DNA of 43,624 nucleotides from Nitrospinaceae bacterium (GCA_029261455.1 JAJDBH010000088.1:1-43624); one strand, 5' to 3'. Positions 16,681 to 26,625 are shown, numbered from the stretch's first letter. The notes: generated from the sequence alone by a model not told the origin. Made by a program: numbers and translations.

Positions 16681-18120
16681 ATGAAAAATTTGTATAGCTT
16701 CAAACCTAGCCATCTGTACTGGATTATTGCGGTAGTTGCCACTATTCCTCGATTTCTTATTATATTTTTATCAGAGGGCGGCGGAGATGGAGGCGGGTAT
16801 TTAAAGGTGGCAGAAAATATACTTTCGGGTTGTGGTGTTTCTATGTCGACACCTGAAAGTGGTGAGTGCATACCCCATTTTGGTGGAAACCAGGGCCCCG
16901 GTTACCCGTTGTTTATCGCTGCAGTCTGGTGGGTCAGTGAGCATTCAAATTTAGCGGTTCGGCTCTCGCAAGCCATGGTTTATGTGGCATCGTTGGCATA
17001 TTTAGTGTCTGCGATTCGTCATTACACATCATCATCTAAAATGGCATTATTGGCGGGTCTGATTCTCGCCATCTCACCACTTCAAACGGCTTGGCCCAGG
17101 TACCTTTTAACTGAGACTTTGGCCTTGGCCGGAACATTATGGCTATTTGCAGAACTTCTTAAATCCCTCCACGAAAAAAGACTCAGAGTTGTACCGATAG
17201 CGCTTGCTTTAATTGCAACAACTTTCGTCAGACTGGATGGAGTTCTATTGGCTATTCCTGTCGCCGCTACAGGGTTTATAATTTACCGACCTTTTGATGC
17301 TATTCGACGCGGACTGGTTATTGCGTTGATAGTGACGGTGCCATGGGGAGGATGGTTATTGCGTAATATTCATGTGGGAATGGATAATATTTTTCCGGTA
17401 CCTTTCGATCTTCAGACATCCATTTCGGGATATATAAAATGGGGAGAAACATGGATAACAAATGAATACCAAATGGCTGGTGCCTGGTGGCCTATTCATG
17501 GTTATCATTATGACTTATTACGCATTGATGACCACGCATATTCAGTCGGAAAAGAAAGAGTACATGCATTATTTGAGGAGCTAAAAGAATACACAGGAAA
17601 ACCTTTTCCCAAGCACATTAATGAACAATTTGCGATCCTTGCAGAAGAGTCTACAGAAAAAGAACCTTTCAAAGCTTACTTGCTAAACCCAGGTCGAAGG
17701 TTGTCGGCACTATGGTTCAATGTTTATTCGAGCTTTGCCTGGCCTCTTGAGTTGAGCGGGAAGGTTTCAGCCCAAGAGAGATTAGATATTGTCAATGGTG
17801 GACTTTGGTCAAAACTCATACTTTTGAAGAAGTATCCTGTGGAGATGTTGGGGAAAATTTTTGTAAATGGCTGGAGGATAATTTTATATTTTTTGTTTAT
17901 ATTCTCAATATGGATTGCATGCAAAGATAAAAAATCCCAATACAGAGATATAATGATTCTTGCTGTGTCTTTTGTTATGGTGCGAAGTATTTTTTCGGTT
18001 ACAATGCACTACTTCGAAACACGGTACACCTTAACGGTAATGCCGATTCTTGAATTATTCGTTGTGTTGGTTGTTGCGAAATTTTTGATTGAGCGGAAGA
18101 GTATTGAGCCTTCAGTTTAG
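16681..18120 (+). CDS. GT39-like membrane glycosyltransferase
   Basis: 479 residues with roughly ten membrane segments. After the first helix comes GGGDGGGYLKVAENIL, the acidic first periplasmic loop of the GT39 (PMT/ArnT) GT-C fold; then PGYPLFIAAVWW, and LLTETLALAGTLWLF in the middle, both typical of this family. Such enzymes use polyprenyl-phosphate sugars in the periplasm to decorate lipids, proteins or glycans. AAGGTGAG precedes the ATG. A second GT39-like gene lies at 28792. Two GT2 genes nearby could make the lipid-linked sugar donors. The acceptor is unknown. Confidence 0.75.
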   Translation: MKNLYSFKPSHLYWIIAVVATIPRFLIIFLSEGGGDGGGYLKVAENILSGCGVSMSTPESGECIPHFGGNQGPGYPLFIAAVWWVSEHSNLAVRLSQAMVYVASLAYLVSAIRHYTSSSKMALLAGLILAISPLQTAWPRYLLTETLALAGTLWLFAELLKSLHEKRLRVVPIALALIATTFVRLDGVLLAIPVAATGFIIYRPFDAIRRGLVIALIVTVPWGGWLLRNIHVGMDNIFPVPFDLQTSISGYIKWGETWITNEYQMAGAWWPIHGYHYDLLRIDDHAYSVGKERVHALFEELKEYTGKPFPKHINEQFAILAEESTEKEPFKAYLLNPGRRLSALWFNVYSSFAWPLELSGKVSAQERLDIVNGGLWSKLILLKKYPVEMLGKIFVNGWRIILYFLFIFSIWIACKDKKSQYRDIMILAVSFVMVRSIFSVTMHYFETRYTLTVMPILELFVVLVVAKFLIERKSIEPSV

Positions 18121-18222
18121 CATTGTGGTGTTTGGCAATGATTTTCTTTCGGAACTTCTTCTCAAAAATATCTACTAACAAGAAAATTCTACTTTTGAAT
18201 CGTCCCGTTTATTGGGGGAAGG

Positions 18223-19104
18223 TCAATTTCTCAAAACCGAAATACGTATCGCATCAACCAAAACCCCGAAAGCAATTAGTATCCCCACTAGAAACCCAAA
18301 CACTAAAAAGTAGAGAGAAAGGGTATGCATTTCAAACATAGCCAGAGTCATTGCAGGCAAGCAAACAAAAACCACAATGGCAGCTAGCAGTAGGGAAAAA
18401 AACTTCATAGGATTATAAAAAGTCAAACCCTGAATAATCAGAAGCATCGTTATAATTGAATCTTTAACGTGACGAACCTTACTATCCCCATAGCGCACTT
18501 TATATTCAATTGGAATATGATCAATGAAAGCCCCGCCACCATAAAAAAGAATAGTTAAACTTGTAGTAAAAGAAAAGGTGTCACATAAGAACGGGAAATA
18601 GCTGAGCGCCTTTTGTTTTGAAAATATCCGCAGACCACTATTGGGATCTTTTAATTCAGCATGAAATGCAATCCCAATAATAGTTTTATATAATTTTCGT
18701 ACCATTCGTTTCAACAGGGAATCATGGGTTTTGAGGTTTGCCCTTTCTGCAATCACCATATCAAACCCTTTCCCCATACTCTGCAATAGCACCGGGATCA
18801 TATCCGCAGGGTAAGTACCATCCCCATCTGTAATACCTATCCATTCGTACTTGGAATTTAAAACTCCCGTTTTTATGGAACGTCCATAACCGACATTTAT
18901 TGGATGGGAAATAACCTTCACAGCTGGGAATTTATGAGCAACTTCACAGGTCCGATCTATAGACCCATCATTCACAACTATAATTTCATAGTCAATATTT
19001 GATTTTTCAAGGGCGGTGCCAAGCATCTCCAGAGTATGATAAATCCCCTCCTCCTCATTATAAGCAGGGACGATAAACGAGATGCCGTGTTCAGAGGAAA
19101 TCAT
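18223..19104 (-). CDS. GT2 glycosyltransferase, polyprenyl-phosphate sugar synthase type
   Basis: 293 residues. The GT2 fold is shown by FIVPAYNEEEGIYHTLE, VNDGSIDRT and the DxD-type ITDGDGTYPADM. The acceptor region DPNSGLRIFSK resembles dolichol/polyprenyl-phosphate mannosyltransferases. Two C-terminal membrane helices follow (about residues 230-285), as in DPM- or ArnC-like enzymes. It probably moves a sugar from a nucleotide donor to undecaprenyl phosphate to feed a GT39 enzyme. Its ATG overlaps the stop of the asparagine-synthetase gene by four bases, so the two are translationally coupled. Confidence 0.85.
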   Translation of the reverse strand: MISSEHGISFIVPAYNEEEGIYHTLEMLGTALEKSNIDYEIIVVNDGSIDRTCEVAHKFPAVKVISHPINVGYGRSIKTGVLNSKYEWIGITDGDGTYPADMIPVLLQSMGKGFDMVIAERANLKTHDSLLKRMVRKLYKTIIGIAFHAELKDPNSGLRIFSKQKALSYFPFLCDTFSFTTSLTILFYGGGAFIDHIPIEYKVRYGDSKVRHVKDSIITMLLIIQGLTFYNPMKFFSLLLAAIVVFVCLPAMTLAMFEMHTLSLYFLVFGFLVGILIAFGVLVDAIRISVLRN

Positions 19105-20987
19105 GATTCACACTCCCATTTGTTCGTCGATAAAAAATGGTCATACATGTCCAGCCACTTCTCCAGCACAGCAAAAGAGAAAGCTTTATATGTAATATCT
19201 TCTTTGTCCCCATGAAGTAGAAATTTATTTGAAAAAAGGTATGAGTATCTTTTAGGCCTAAGCTGAGTTTTTCCGGTCATATTAGTAGGTGAATTGAATC
19301 CGCTTTTTGCTCGATTGATGATTTTTTGCGGGAGGAAAGGTTTCATTGCGGACTTGAGAATTACTTTTTGTTTTCGTCCCTCTAATTTCAGCTTCTCCTG
19401 CATTCTGGCGGTGTATTCTACCACCTTATAGTCCAAAAATGGAGAGCGAACTTCCATGGAATTAGCCATGCTGGACCGGTCAACTTTCACTAAAATATTA
19501 TCCTGAAGCCATGTTTTTTGGTCAACATAAAGGGTTTTATCCAAAAAACTACTTTTAGGTACTTTTTCAAAATACCCCTTAAAAATGTCGTACGGATTAT
19601 AGCCCGCGCACATCCTTAAGAGATCAGGACTCATAATTTTATCCTTTTCATCATCCGTGAAAATAACCCGCCACCAGTAGTGAGCTTTTTCAGCAGAAAG
19701 CCCATAACCACTTAAAAACTGGAGCAGTTTATAGTCCATACTGACTTTACGGTACGAGGGCTTTATAAACTTTTTAGCAATGAAATAAATATATTTCTGT
19801 AAAGCCGTAGGAATATTCCTGTAAAGCCCGTAAAATTGGTCGGCCAGGTGCGTTTGGTATCCCGCAAGCATTTCATCAGCACCATCGCCAGACAAAGCAA
19901 CAGTGGTATATTTTCTCGCCGCATTATTTAGAGCGTATGTAGGGATTATGGAAGTATCGGCAAAAGGCGCGTCAAAAAACCAGACAAGCTTGGAAAGCTC
20001 GTTGTTCTGTGGTTGAGCTGAAGAGAGTATAGTATGACCCAACCCTAGAAAATCAGATACCGCTTTGGCATAAACTGTCTCATCATAACTTTTGTTATCA
20101 AACCCAACGGTAAATGCCCTGACAGTATTTTTGCTTATTTCTTTAATTGCGGCAACGATCGATGACGAATCAAGCCCGCCGCTCAGGTAGGAACCGAGAG
20201 GAACATCGGACCGCAGACGTAACCGGCAAGCTTCAAAAAACAGCTCTCGAAAATTTTCCGCACAATCGGTATCTGGTGAAATCTTATTATCTGGATGGTA
20301 AAAATCCTCCAGATTCCAGAATTGGGATATTCGAATGTCACCATTAGAAATATTATAGGTTCCACAATTTGCGGCCTGCAATACATCAATGCCCTCATAT
20401 ATGGTTTTTGGGGAAAGGATGTAGCCAAGCGAGAGAAAATCACTTATCGCAAGAGGGTTTATTTTGATTTTTTTTTGAATTTCTGGAAGAACTAATAGCG
20501 CTTTGATTTCGGAAGCAAAGGCAAACAATTTATCGCTTTTATAATAATAAAAGGGTTTTTTCCCAAGACGATCTCTTGCAAAAAAGAGAGTTCTATTACT
20601 TTTATCAAATATTACAAAACTAAACATACCGTTTAGTTTTTCCAAGCAGTCTTGCCCCCATATCTCATAGGAAGCCAGCAAAACCTCAGTATCAGAGTTC
20701 GTTCTGAATGTGTAGCCCTTTTGAACGAGAAGTTCTCGCAACTCAATATAGTTATATATTTCCCCATTAAAAACTATGGCATTCCCCCGTTGGGAACGCA
20801 TGGGTTGCTTGCCATCTTCTAAATCTATAATTCTCAGCCTTTTATGTGCCATCGCAACGGTACCCTCAATCAATTCTCCAGACTCATCAGGCCCCCTGTG
20901 CGTCATACTATCAGCCATGCCTCGAAGAATTTCGGAGCCCATCCTAGAAGGGTCGCTATGATTTATCCATCCGCATATTCCACACAT
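19101..20987 (-). CDS. asnB: Asparagine synthetase (glutamine-hydrolysing) family amidotransferase
   Basis: 628 residues, full length. Cys2 (MCGICGW) is the N-terminal nucleophile of the glutaminase domain, with RGPDESG and NGEIYNY as expected. The synthetase domain carries the pyrophosphate loop SGGLDSS and ALSGDGADEMLAGY. In polysaccharide loci such proteins often amidate uronic acids or activate amino-sugar substituents rather than make asparagine. That fits this context (coupled to a GT2, near UDP-galacturonate synthesis) but is inference. The ATG at 20987 has GTGGA upstream, and a 329-base gap separates it from the radical SAM gene. Confidence 0.92.
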   Translation of the reverse strand: MCGICGWINHSDPSRMGSEILRGMADSMTHRGPDESGELIEGTVAMAHKRLRIIDLEDGKQPMRSQRGNAIVFNGEIYNYIELRELLVQKGYTFRTNSDTEVLLASYEIWGQDCLEKLNGMFSFVIFDKSNRTLFFARDRLGKKPFYYYKSDKLFAFASEIKALLVLPEIQKKIKINPLAISDFLSLGYILSPKTIYEGIDVLQAANCGTYNISNGDIRISQFWNLEDFYHPDNKISPDTDCAENFRELFFEACRLRLRSDVPLGSYLSGGLDSSSIVAAIKEISKNTVRAFTVGFDNKSYDETVYAKAVSDFLGLGHTILSSAQPQNNELSKLVWFFDAPFADTSIIPTYALNNAARKYTTVALSGDGADEMLAGYQTHLADQFYGLYRNIPTALQKYIYFIAKKFIKPSYRKVSMDYKLLQFLSGYGLSAEKAHYWWRVIFTDDEKDKIMSPDLLRMCAGYNPYDIFKGYFEKVPKSSFLDKTLYVDQKTWLQDNILVKVDRSSMANSMEVRSPFLDYKVVEYTARMQEKLKLEGRKQKVILKSAMKPFLPQKIINRAKSGFNSPTNMTGKTQLRPKRYSYLFSNKFLLHGDKEDITYKAFSFAVLEKWLDMYDHFLSTNKWECES

Positions 20988-21316
20988 TTAATTTTCCACT
21001 ATAAATTTACTCGGTGAACGTAACCAGTATTACTTATTCTGTTGAGCTTGATATTCTGGAGGGAATACAACCTGACTCAACTTGCTGTCAAAACTTCTTC
21101 AGGTCAAATAAAAGGCAGGTCATAGTGGCACCATGGCTTACCAGGAGAGAACATACCAGATCAGGATATTAATGCAAGAAGGGAGCAGCTCCCGAAGAAA
21201 CCCACATGATTTTGGAACTATTTCTTTCAGGCCAAGCGATGGTCACAGTTAAACGAGGACAAGAAGGAAGTGTAATGGAGGGCACTTCACTAACCAAAGC
21301 CCATATAGTGGCATTC
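20988..21316. other. Intergenic gap with a possible trace of an insertion sequence
   Basis: 329 bases without a functional gene. On the plus strand from 21132 a short frame begins MAYQERTYQIRILMQEG and ends after 39 codons. The spacing faintly recalls the N-terminus of IS30-type transposases (ERYQI..LL..G). This is too short to be sure. Confidence 0.25.
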
Positions 21317-22843
21317 TTATGAGTTATTTACCGGAGCCAATCTGGTCAAAATCTTCTTCGCCATCTTCAACAGTGGGTATTCGATTAAAAAACCGGTTAC
21401 GGAATGTTTAAGTCGATATGTTGCGATCGGCCTGTAAAAAAATTTCGAGACTTTGAAAAAAATCTGCAACCAGCGTGGGCGGTTTTCGAGAAAAATCCCC
21501 CAATTACTCAAGCCGTAGGTAGCAATCTGAAGAACCCTCATATAGCGATTTTTCTCTGGAGTGTACCAAGGCTGGTAAACTTCACCATCCTGATCCAGAT
21601 TAATCCAATCGTCCGGAGTTGTTGGCGCCTTATATCCTCGTTTTATCGCCTCAGAAAATGCTTTTCCGCCTGGATAAGGGATCAGTTTATTCGGAGGATA
21701 CATAATGCAACCGGGGTTATCTTCAGCTAACTGCAACATAAATAAACCCGTTTTTTGCAGATCCTCAATAGTTTCTGTCGGCATACCTACAAGAAAATTA
21801 TACATGGGAGTAATTCCATTATACTCAGCTAATTTTCGATTGGCAGAGATGGATTGCTCTACAGTGATCCCCTTGTCCATGGAATCAAGCATTTCCTGGG
21901 AACCATTCTCCACCCCAATATGAACATAATCCACACCCACCTGTTTCATCAAATCAAAATCTTTTTGTTTCATTCGTTCGATCTCATTAGATCGAATGCC
22001 CCTGATCCCTAAGTTGATTTTTATTTCCCTCTTTAAAATTTCAGCCGCAATAGAAGAAAAGTGGGAAGGTCGAACAAAAGTATCGTCATCCCAAAAATAA
22101 ATAAAATCGATATTATATCTATCCATTAAATACTCTATGTGATCAACCACCTCTTCTGGCGGCAAAGTGTCCCATTTTTTGCGAGTATCTTTGAACCAGA
22201 TCGGAGAAATACAAAAATTACACTGATAAGGACACCCAAATGCCGTATAAATAGGGAATGCCCGGTTTTCGGTCCCCACAAAATATTTCTCAATAACATC
22301 ATCCAGTAGATGATAAGGAAGTTCTTTATAGTCGACTCGCTCATAATTATCGTTTGTTATTCCAATAACATGACTTCCATCATCTTTCTTAAAACACAGA
22401 TTAGGAATAGTTTCAAAGTCAGTTTCATGGTTTAAGAGTTTTTGGGTTAAGTCTGTGAAAGCATCCACCCCAAACCCTCTTACGCAAAAATCAACACCCC
22501 CATAATTCAATACATCTTCTGGAAGAATCGTTGGGTGTGGCCCTCCCCAAATAACGGGGATATCCGGATTCAATTCTTTTACAACCTTAGTAACTTCATG
22601 GGCTTTCCCGACCTGTAATCCGCTCATAACGAAGAAACCCACTTCAAGAAGGTCATCCTCCAAAACAATTTTTCGTAGTTTCTCACGCCAGTCGGGCTCT
22701 ATCCGGCAATCCAGTATTTCAATCTCAATTTCTGGAACATGAACGAGTTTTGTAGATACATAGACAAGGCTGATCGGTGGTTGAATCAAATAGGACCCAC
22801 TGAACCCTAATTCTGTGTACACCAATAAAATTTTCTTCTTCAT
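21317..22843 (-). CDS. B12-binding-domain radical SAM protein
   Basis: 508 residues. Residues 1-150 form a Rossmann-type cobalamin-binding fold (KILLVYTELGFSGSYLIQPP, VIWGGPHPTILPEDVL), without the DxHxxG His ligand. The radical SAM core follows with the [4Fe-4S] ligands C204, C208 and C211 in FGCPYQCNFC and a DDDTFV strand. The C-terminus is a basic helical tail. This class includes methylases and other C-H modifying enzymes acting on inactive carbons. In this locus the target may be a sugar or lipid carrier, but that is inference. GGTGG precedes the ATG. Gaps of 220 and 329 bases flank it. Confidence 0.88.
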   Translation of the reverse strand: MKKKILLVYTELGFSGSYLIQPPISLVYVSTKLVHVPEIEIEILDCRIEPDWREKLRKIVLEDDLLEVGFFVMSGLQVGKAHEVTKVVKELNPDIPVIWGGPHPTILPEDVLNYGGVDFCVRGFGVDAFTDLTQKLLNHETDFETIPNLCFKKDDGSHVIGITNDNYERVDYKELPYHLLDDVIEKYFVGTENRAFPIYTAFGCPYQCNFCISPIWFKDTRKKWDTLPPEEVVDHIEYLMDRYNIDFIYFWDDDTFVRPSHFSSIAAEILKREIKINLGIRGIRSNEIERMKQKDFDLMKQVGVDYVHIGVENGSQEMLDSMDKGITVEQSISANRKLAEYNGITPMYNFLVGMPTETIEDLQKTGLFMLQLAEDNPGCIMYPPNKLIPYPGGKAFSEAIKRGYKAPTTPDDWINLDQDGEVYQPWYTPEKNRYMRVLQIATYGLSNWGIFLENRPRWLQIFFKVSKFFYRPIATYRLKHSVTGFLIEYPLLKMAKKILTRLAPVNNS

Positions 22844-23063
22844 AAAATATCCACCACCTGTTTAAACCTATAAAACACAATAATATAGTTTCTGCAAAAT
22901 ACTAGCTTATCGAATTAGACCGGAAACAACTGAATACAGAAGGTATCAGGATTGGTTTATTTCCATAACCAGCTTCACATTATGAACTAATCTGAATCGA
23001 CAAACTCTTTTTAATTTGAAAAATGGCCTTTCTAATGCAGAACAAACCTGCTTTTCATTCTCG

Positions 23064-24242
23064 CTAAAATTTAATAGTTTCAACCTGATTAACAACCTCA
23101 TCCTTGGGTAATTCGGTACTCTTGTTCCATACCGGAAACGTTTTCGCAAACGGAAATTTATCCAGAGCAGCATTAAATGCTGTATCCTGAGTCCAGCAGA
23201 TGCACTCATTTCGATGACATCGAATTTCCTCCCGCTGACGTAGCATTTCCTGACTGTTCCACGTCTCCATAATAGATGACTCATTAAGGTTGCCAGTTGC
23301 ACCATAATCCGATCTGACGGTGCACTGTCGGGTACTTCCGCCCGGCATTATTTGTAGACGCAGGAAGGGTGACCAACACTTTATACGCTCTACCAGCTTT
23401 TCCGGATGAAACCAGTAATCGGGGATTAACTTGAAATAGGTTTTGTCAAATGCTGGGCGATCTTCAATCAACTTATCCAACTGCGCCTTGACTGTCGATT
23501 CCGAATTGTCTGTGAACAAGAAATTTTTAAGTTGGTTGTCCTCTCGGTTATGTGGATGATCCTCATACTCTCCCACCACGGGCTGAAAGCTTGTCTCATC
23601 CATGAAATTTCCAAGATGATCGATAACTCCCTTGAGCTTATGAAGGTTCTGCGCACTTGCAACGGTGGTGGACTTGATCAACGGCTTGCCACCCTTTCTC
23701 CGTCTCCTTAATTCCTTCACACCTTCTATCGCCTGTTCATAAAGCCCGGGCAGTTGCCGCACATCATCATGTTCGGTCGCGCTATCACTATCTATGCTGA
23801 CCACAACATAGTCAACCTCCGCTGAAAGAATCTCACTGGCGTAATCTTTTAGCAATAAACCGTTAGTCACAATATAAACAACAATGTTGTGTTTTTTCAG
23901 TTCCCGAATCACATCAAACAGATGAGGCCATAGCAAGACTTCTCCTCCGGTAAAGCCGACGACCCAAGTTTTCGCTCGCCCAATTTCATTGGCAATCTCC
24001 AGGCATCGACTCAAGGGCAAATTTTCCGGTTGCTGTTTGTGTGACACATGTGTGTCGCAAAACCGGCAATATGCATTACAGTCAAAGGTAGGTAACCAGG
24101 TGACAAACAGAGGGCCTCGAGGAGACGGTTTGTTCAGTAACCGAGTATATATTAGACTAACTAGTAACGTTATCATTCCCGTTACCATTCTCTTATTGAT
24201 CGGAATTGGCAGTATCTTGAAAATGCCAGCAAAAAGGCTCAA
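23064..24242 (-). CDS. Radical SAM protein with SPASM-like C-terminus
   Basis: 392 residues. The core has C55, C59 and C62 in FDCNAYCRFC, VGFTGGEVLLWP (SAM-binding GGE) and VVSIDSDSATEHD. The C-terminal part has extra cysteines (KCWSPF, RQCTVRSD, CHRNECICW) as in SPASM/Twitch domains that hold auxiliary clusters. Its N-terminus has a short hydrophobic stretch (MITLLVSLIYTRLL) that may touch the membrane. Its start overlaps the stop of the DegT-type gene by four bases, so the two are made together. It likely modifies a substrate also handled by the PLP enzyme. The reaction is unknown. Confidence 0.85.
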   Translation of the reverse strand: MSLFAGIFKILPIPINKRMVTGMITLLVSLIYTRLLNKPSPRGPLFVTWLPTFDCNAYCRFCDTHVSHKQQPENLPLSRCLEIANEIGRAKTWVVGFTGGEVLLWPHLFDVIRELKKHNIVVYIVTNGLLLKDYASEILSAEVDYVVVSIDSDSATEHDDVRQLPGLYEQAIEGVKELRRRRKGGKPLIKSTTVASAQNLHKLKGVIDHLGNFMDETSFQPVVGEYEDHPHNREDNQLKNFLFTDNSESTVKAQLDKLIEDRPAFDKTYFKLIPDYWFHPEKLVERIKCWSPFLRLQIMPGGSTRQCTVRSDYGATGNLNESSIMETWNSQEMLRQREEIRCHRNECICWTQDTAFNAALDKFPFAKTFPVWNKSTELPKDEVVNQVETIKF

Positions 24243-25510
24243 GTTCTATCCTCTCGTGACGGGTAAGCTTCCATAGCAACAACGATTCGATCTATATCTA
24301 CCTGAGATATATTCCAGTACATCGGCAAAAACAGGGTATTTCGCTTAAGTCGCCTAGCTCCAGGGGCTTTGAACTGGAGATCCGAGAATGCAGGCTCATC
24401 AGCCAAGCAACTTAACAGCATGCCCGAACTGTCTATCTTATGATTTAAAAGAAAGCTTTTCAAACCTGTGACATCCCCTGCAATAACAGGGAATAGCCAG
24501 AAAGAATTTCCACTTTGTTTCTCCATCTCGGGCACATAAGCTCTCTCCTTTGAGGCCAGTCTCTGGTAAAGGTTGCGCCCTGCATCCGCTCGTCTCTGTT
24601 CACGCTCATCCAGCGTTTCCAGCTGGCTTAGCCCCATTACAGCCTGCTGCCAGCAGAAACGAGTGAGAAATTGAGCAGGCATTTCCTCCCGCAACTCGAC
24701 TGTTTTATTCGTTTTTTGGTATCGCGAGAAAACATCTCCTACTCTGCTCATGGAAACAACCAATGGGAACGTAAGCAAGCTAAAAACAACTTTCGAAGTT
24801 GCAGTTTTCAAGATAAGGTTTTTTATCCCTTCAAGAACTAGCAAAACCCGCGAAGGAGTAGAAAACTGTTTTGCCTCTTTCCGTATCGTTGCTAAAAGCT
24901 TATCATCCTGACAAAGGATCATTCCCCCGAACAGTGTACACACCGACTTCGCTAAGCTCATACTAAATATGGAAGCAACACCAAATGTCCCAAGCCGTTC
25001 CTTGCCGAAACTTGACTTTACAACCTGGGAGCAATCCTCAATAAAAGGGACATTGAACTTCATGGAAATATTTTGTATCCGTTCCATGTCCGTCGCGTAT
25101 CCAGATAGATGGGTCACTAAAAATAAGGCCGTTCTTTCACTTATCTTTCTCTCCAGATCGTCATAGTCGACGCAGTAGCGGTCTTCTTGAAGGTCGACAA
25201 CAACAGGCACAAAACCCGCGAGGCGTATCATATTGACAAAATCTGCAATATGCAGAGCGCTAATAATAATTTCCCCTCCTTTTTTGAGAGGCAAATTTTT
25301 TAATAGGAGGAAAAATGCTATACGGGCCTTTGATACTGCCAGCCCCCTCTTAAGACCAAAACTTGCGGCAAACTCCCGCTCGAATCGCCCAATCACTTCA
25401 TCAGACGCTTTTTCGCCTTTATGACAAAAAATATTAAAGAAAAACTCAAATAAATCTTTTGTTGTCAGGTTTAATTGGATTCGCGGTATCGCCATTTTCT
25501 TAGTAAACAA
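24239..25510 (-). CDS. DegT/DnrJ/EryC1/StrS-family PLP enzyme
   Basis: 423 residues. The fold is that of sugar aminotransferases: LVTHLSGYATDMERI, FIEDCSQVVKSSFG (Asp159 for the PLP pyridine) and SMSLAKSVCTLFGGMI, where Lys188 is the likely Schiff-base Lys. It departs from typical members: the GTSAL motif near the phosphate site is replaced by VSKARIAF, and there is a long hydrophobic middle segment (about residues 225-250). It may aminate a keto-sugar or act as an AHBA-synthase-like or dehydratase-type member. It is translationally coupled to the radical SAM gene. The product cannot be named from sequence alone. Confidence 0.8.
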   Translation of the reverse strand: MFTKKMAIPRIQLNLTTKDLFEFFFNIFCHKGEKASDEVIGRFEREFAASFGLKRGLAVSKARIAFFLLLKNLPLKKGGEIIISALHIADFVNMIRLAGFVPVVVDLQEDRYCVDYDDLERKISERTALFLVTHLSGYATDMERIQNISMKFNVPFIEDCSQVVKSSFGKERLGTFGVASIFSMSLAKSVCTLFGGMILCQDDKLLATIRKEAKQFSTPSRVLLVLEGIKNLILKTATSKVVFSLLTFPLVVSMSRVGDVFSRYQKTNKTVELREEMPAQFLTRFCWQQAVMGLSQLETLDEREQRRADAGRNLYQRLASKERAYVPEMEKQSGNSFWLFPVIAGDVTGLKSFLLNHKIDSSGMLLSCLADEPAFSDLQFKAPGARRLKRNTLFLPMYWNISQVDIDRIVVAMEAYPSREDRT

Positions 25511-25667
25511 AACTCACCATTGAACAAGGGTACCCTTAAAGTCAATTTCAACTCTTAACGGGTGGGGATTGCCATGGAAAATAACAGGGTGCTTTCGTGC
25601 AAGTAATTTCTCTTTCGACCAAAACATCCCAAACCCCACAAAAAAAAGCAAATTCGCATTATGGATG

Positions 25668-26468
25668 CTATTTTTTTGCGGTTATAAAATAGTGAGGAGC
25701 CGACAGCTTATTGAGCTTGGGAGCCATCTCTATCAGAATATCTGAAAACCCTGCCCTTTTAAACTCGCTAACCCATTCATCTTTTGTTTTCTTTTGAAAA
25801 ATGGGAACAGCCAAGTAGCGCGCCTTACTTTTCAAGACCAGCTCGTTTTCATTTCTAAGGACATCTTTATTTAAAAACCTCGAGATCAACCCGAACAACA
25901 TATGCAGATTTCTCTTAAACACTTCTGGAGAGACAAAAAACAAAAACCACTGAATCATCCTAATGAAACTGAACTTATTGGCCGCTTCAACTGTAGCGAG
26001 CATGGTGCCGCCATCTTTTAACATTGAAAACAATCTATGCAACGTGGGGCGCAAATCACCGGGTATGTAATGAATAACCGAATTCGAAATTATAATATCA
26101 GGCTTGTCTGATCCGATTTCAGTCTCAAATATACCTCCGCATTGAAAATTGACATTTTTGACATTTGCTTTCAATGCTTTTTTTCTAGCTTCTTGAATAG
26201 AGGGTTCGGAAATATCCATCCCATAAACGTTCTTAGCGCCCTTAACCACCAATAATAAGCTCAAATCGCCAGTACCACAACCAAATTCAAAAATATTCTT
26301 TTCTTTTATGAGGCACTTTTCAGCAACAAAAGAAACCAGCGTTTCAAAGTATCCCTCTTCATGGAGAAGAACATGTTTGTTAAACTCCTTATGCAGTAAC
26401 GTGTTTAAATTACTCACATCAATCCAAGAAAGAATAATATTCAATGTATTAGGGCTCTGCCCATTCAT
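25668..26468 (-). CDS. Class I SAM-dependent methyltransferase
   Basis: About 266 residues from the ATG at 26468. Motif I is IFEFGCGTGDLSLLL, followed by VYGMDISEPSIQEARKKA, then PDIIISNSVIHYI and LHRLFSMLKDGGTMLATVE, the standard Rossmann methyltransferase layout. The C-terminal third has a hydrophobic stretch (FIRMIQWFLFFV) suggesting a lipid-linked or membrane-near substrate. A longer frame starting with TTG at 26543 is unlikely: it overlaps a short plus-strand remnant and adds non-family sequence. It sits 157 bases upstream of the DegT-type gene on the same strand and may head that transcript. Confidence 0.85.
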   Translation of the reverse strand: MNGQSPNTLNIILSWIDVSNLNTLLHKEFNKHVLLHEEGYFETLVSFVAEKCLIKEKNIFEFGCGTGDLSLLLVVKGAKNVYGMDISEPSIQEARKKALKANVKNVNFQCGGIFETEIGSDKPDIIISNSVIHYIPGDLRPTLHRLFSMLKDGGTMLATVEAANKFSFIRMIQWFLFFVSPEVFKRNLHMLFGLISRFLNKDVLRNENELVLKSKARYLAVPIFQKKTKDEWVSEFKRAGFSDILIEMAPKLNKLSAPHYFITAKK

Positions 26469-26502
26469 ACTTATAAAAATCCCATGTGTTATAACATAAT
26501 AA

Positions 26503-26625
26503 TTTGCTCGGGAGTTAAACGAGAGGAAACTGAAACAGGCCAAAGAATTGAACCATAAGATTGATAAACTGCTGATAGCGGTCGACTCTGCCGCCCAACG
26601 AGACAGATGGAAGGAGTGGTTATAG
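26503..26625 (+). pseudogene. Short C-terminal-like coding remnant
   Basis: Forty open codons follow a TAA and end at a TAG, reading FARELNERKLKQAKEL and then KWKEWL-like helical text (DRWKEWL at the end). It has the look of the helical C-terminus of a larger protein whose 5' part is missing. The family is not recognised. The stop is directly followed by CCCACTATAGTAGACAGTT, which resembles an insertion-sequence end. Confidence 0.25.

Noticed and set aside
18121-18145. Short CATTG/CAATG hairpin between convergent genes
   Set aside because: Five-bp stem only; too weak to call a terminator.
26469-26543. TTG-initiated extension of the methyltransferase at 25668-26468
   Set aside because: The added residues are unlike the family and overlap a plus-strand remnant; the ATG at 26468 gives a normal start.
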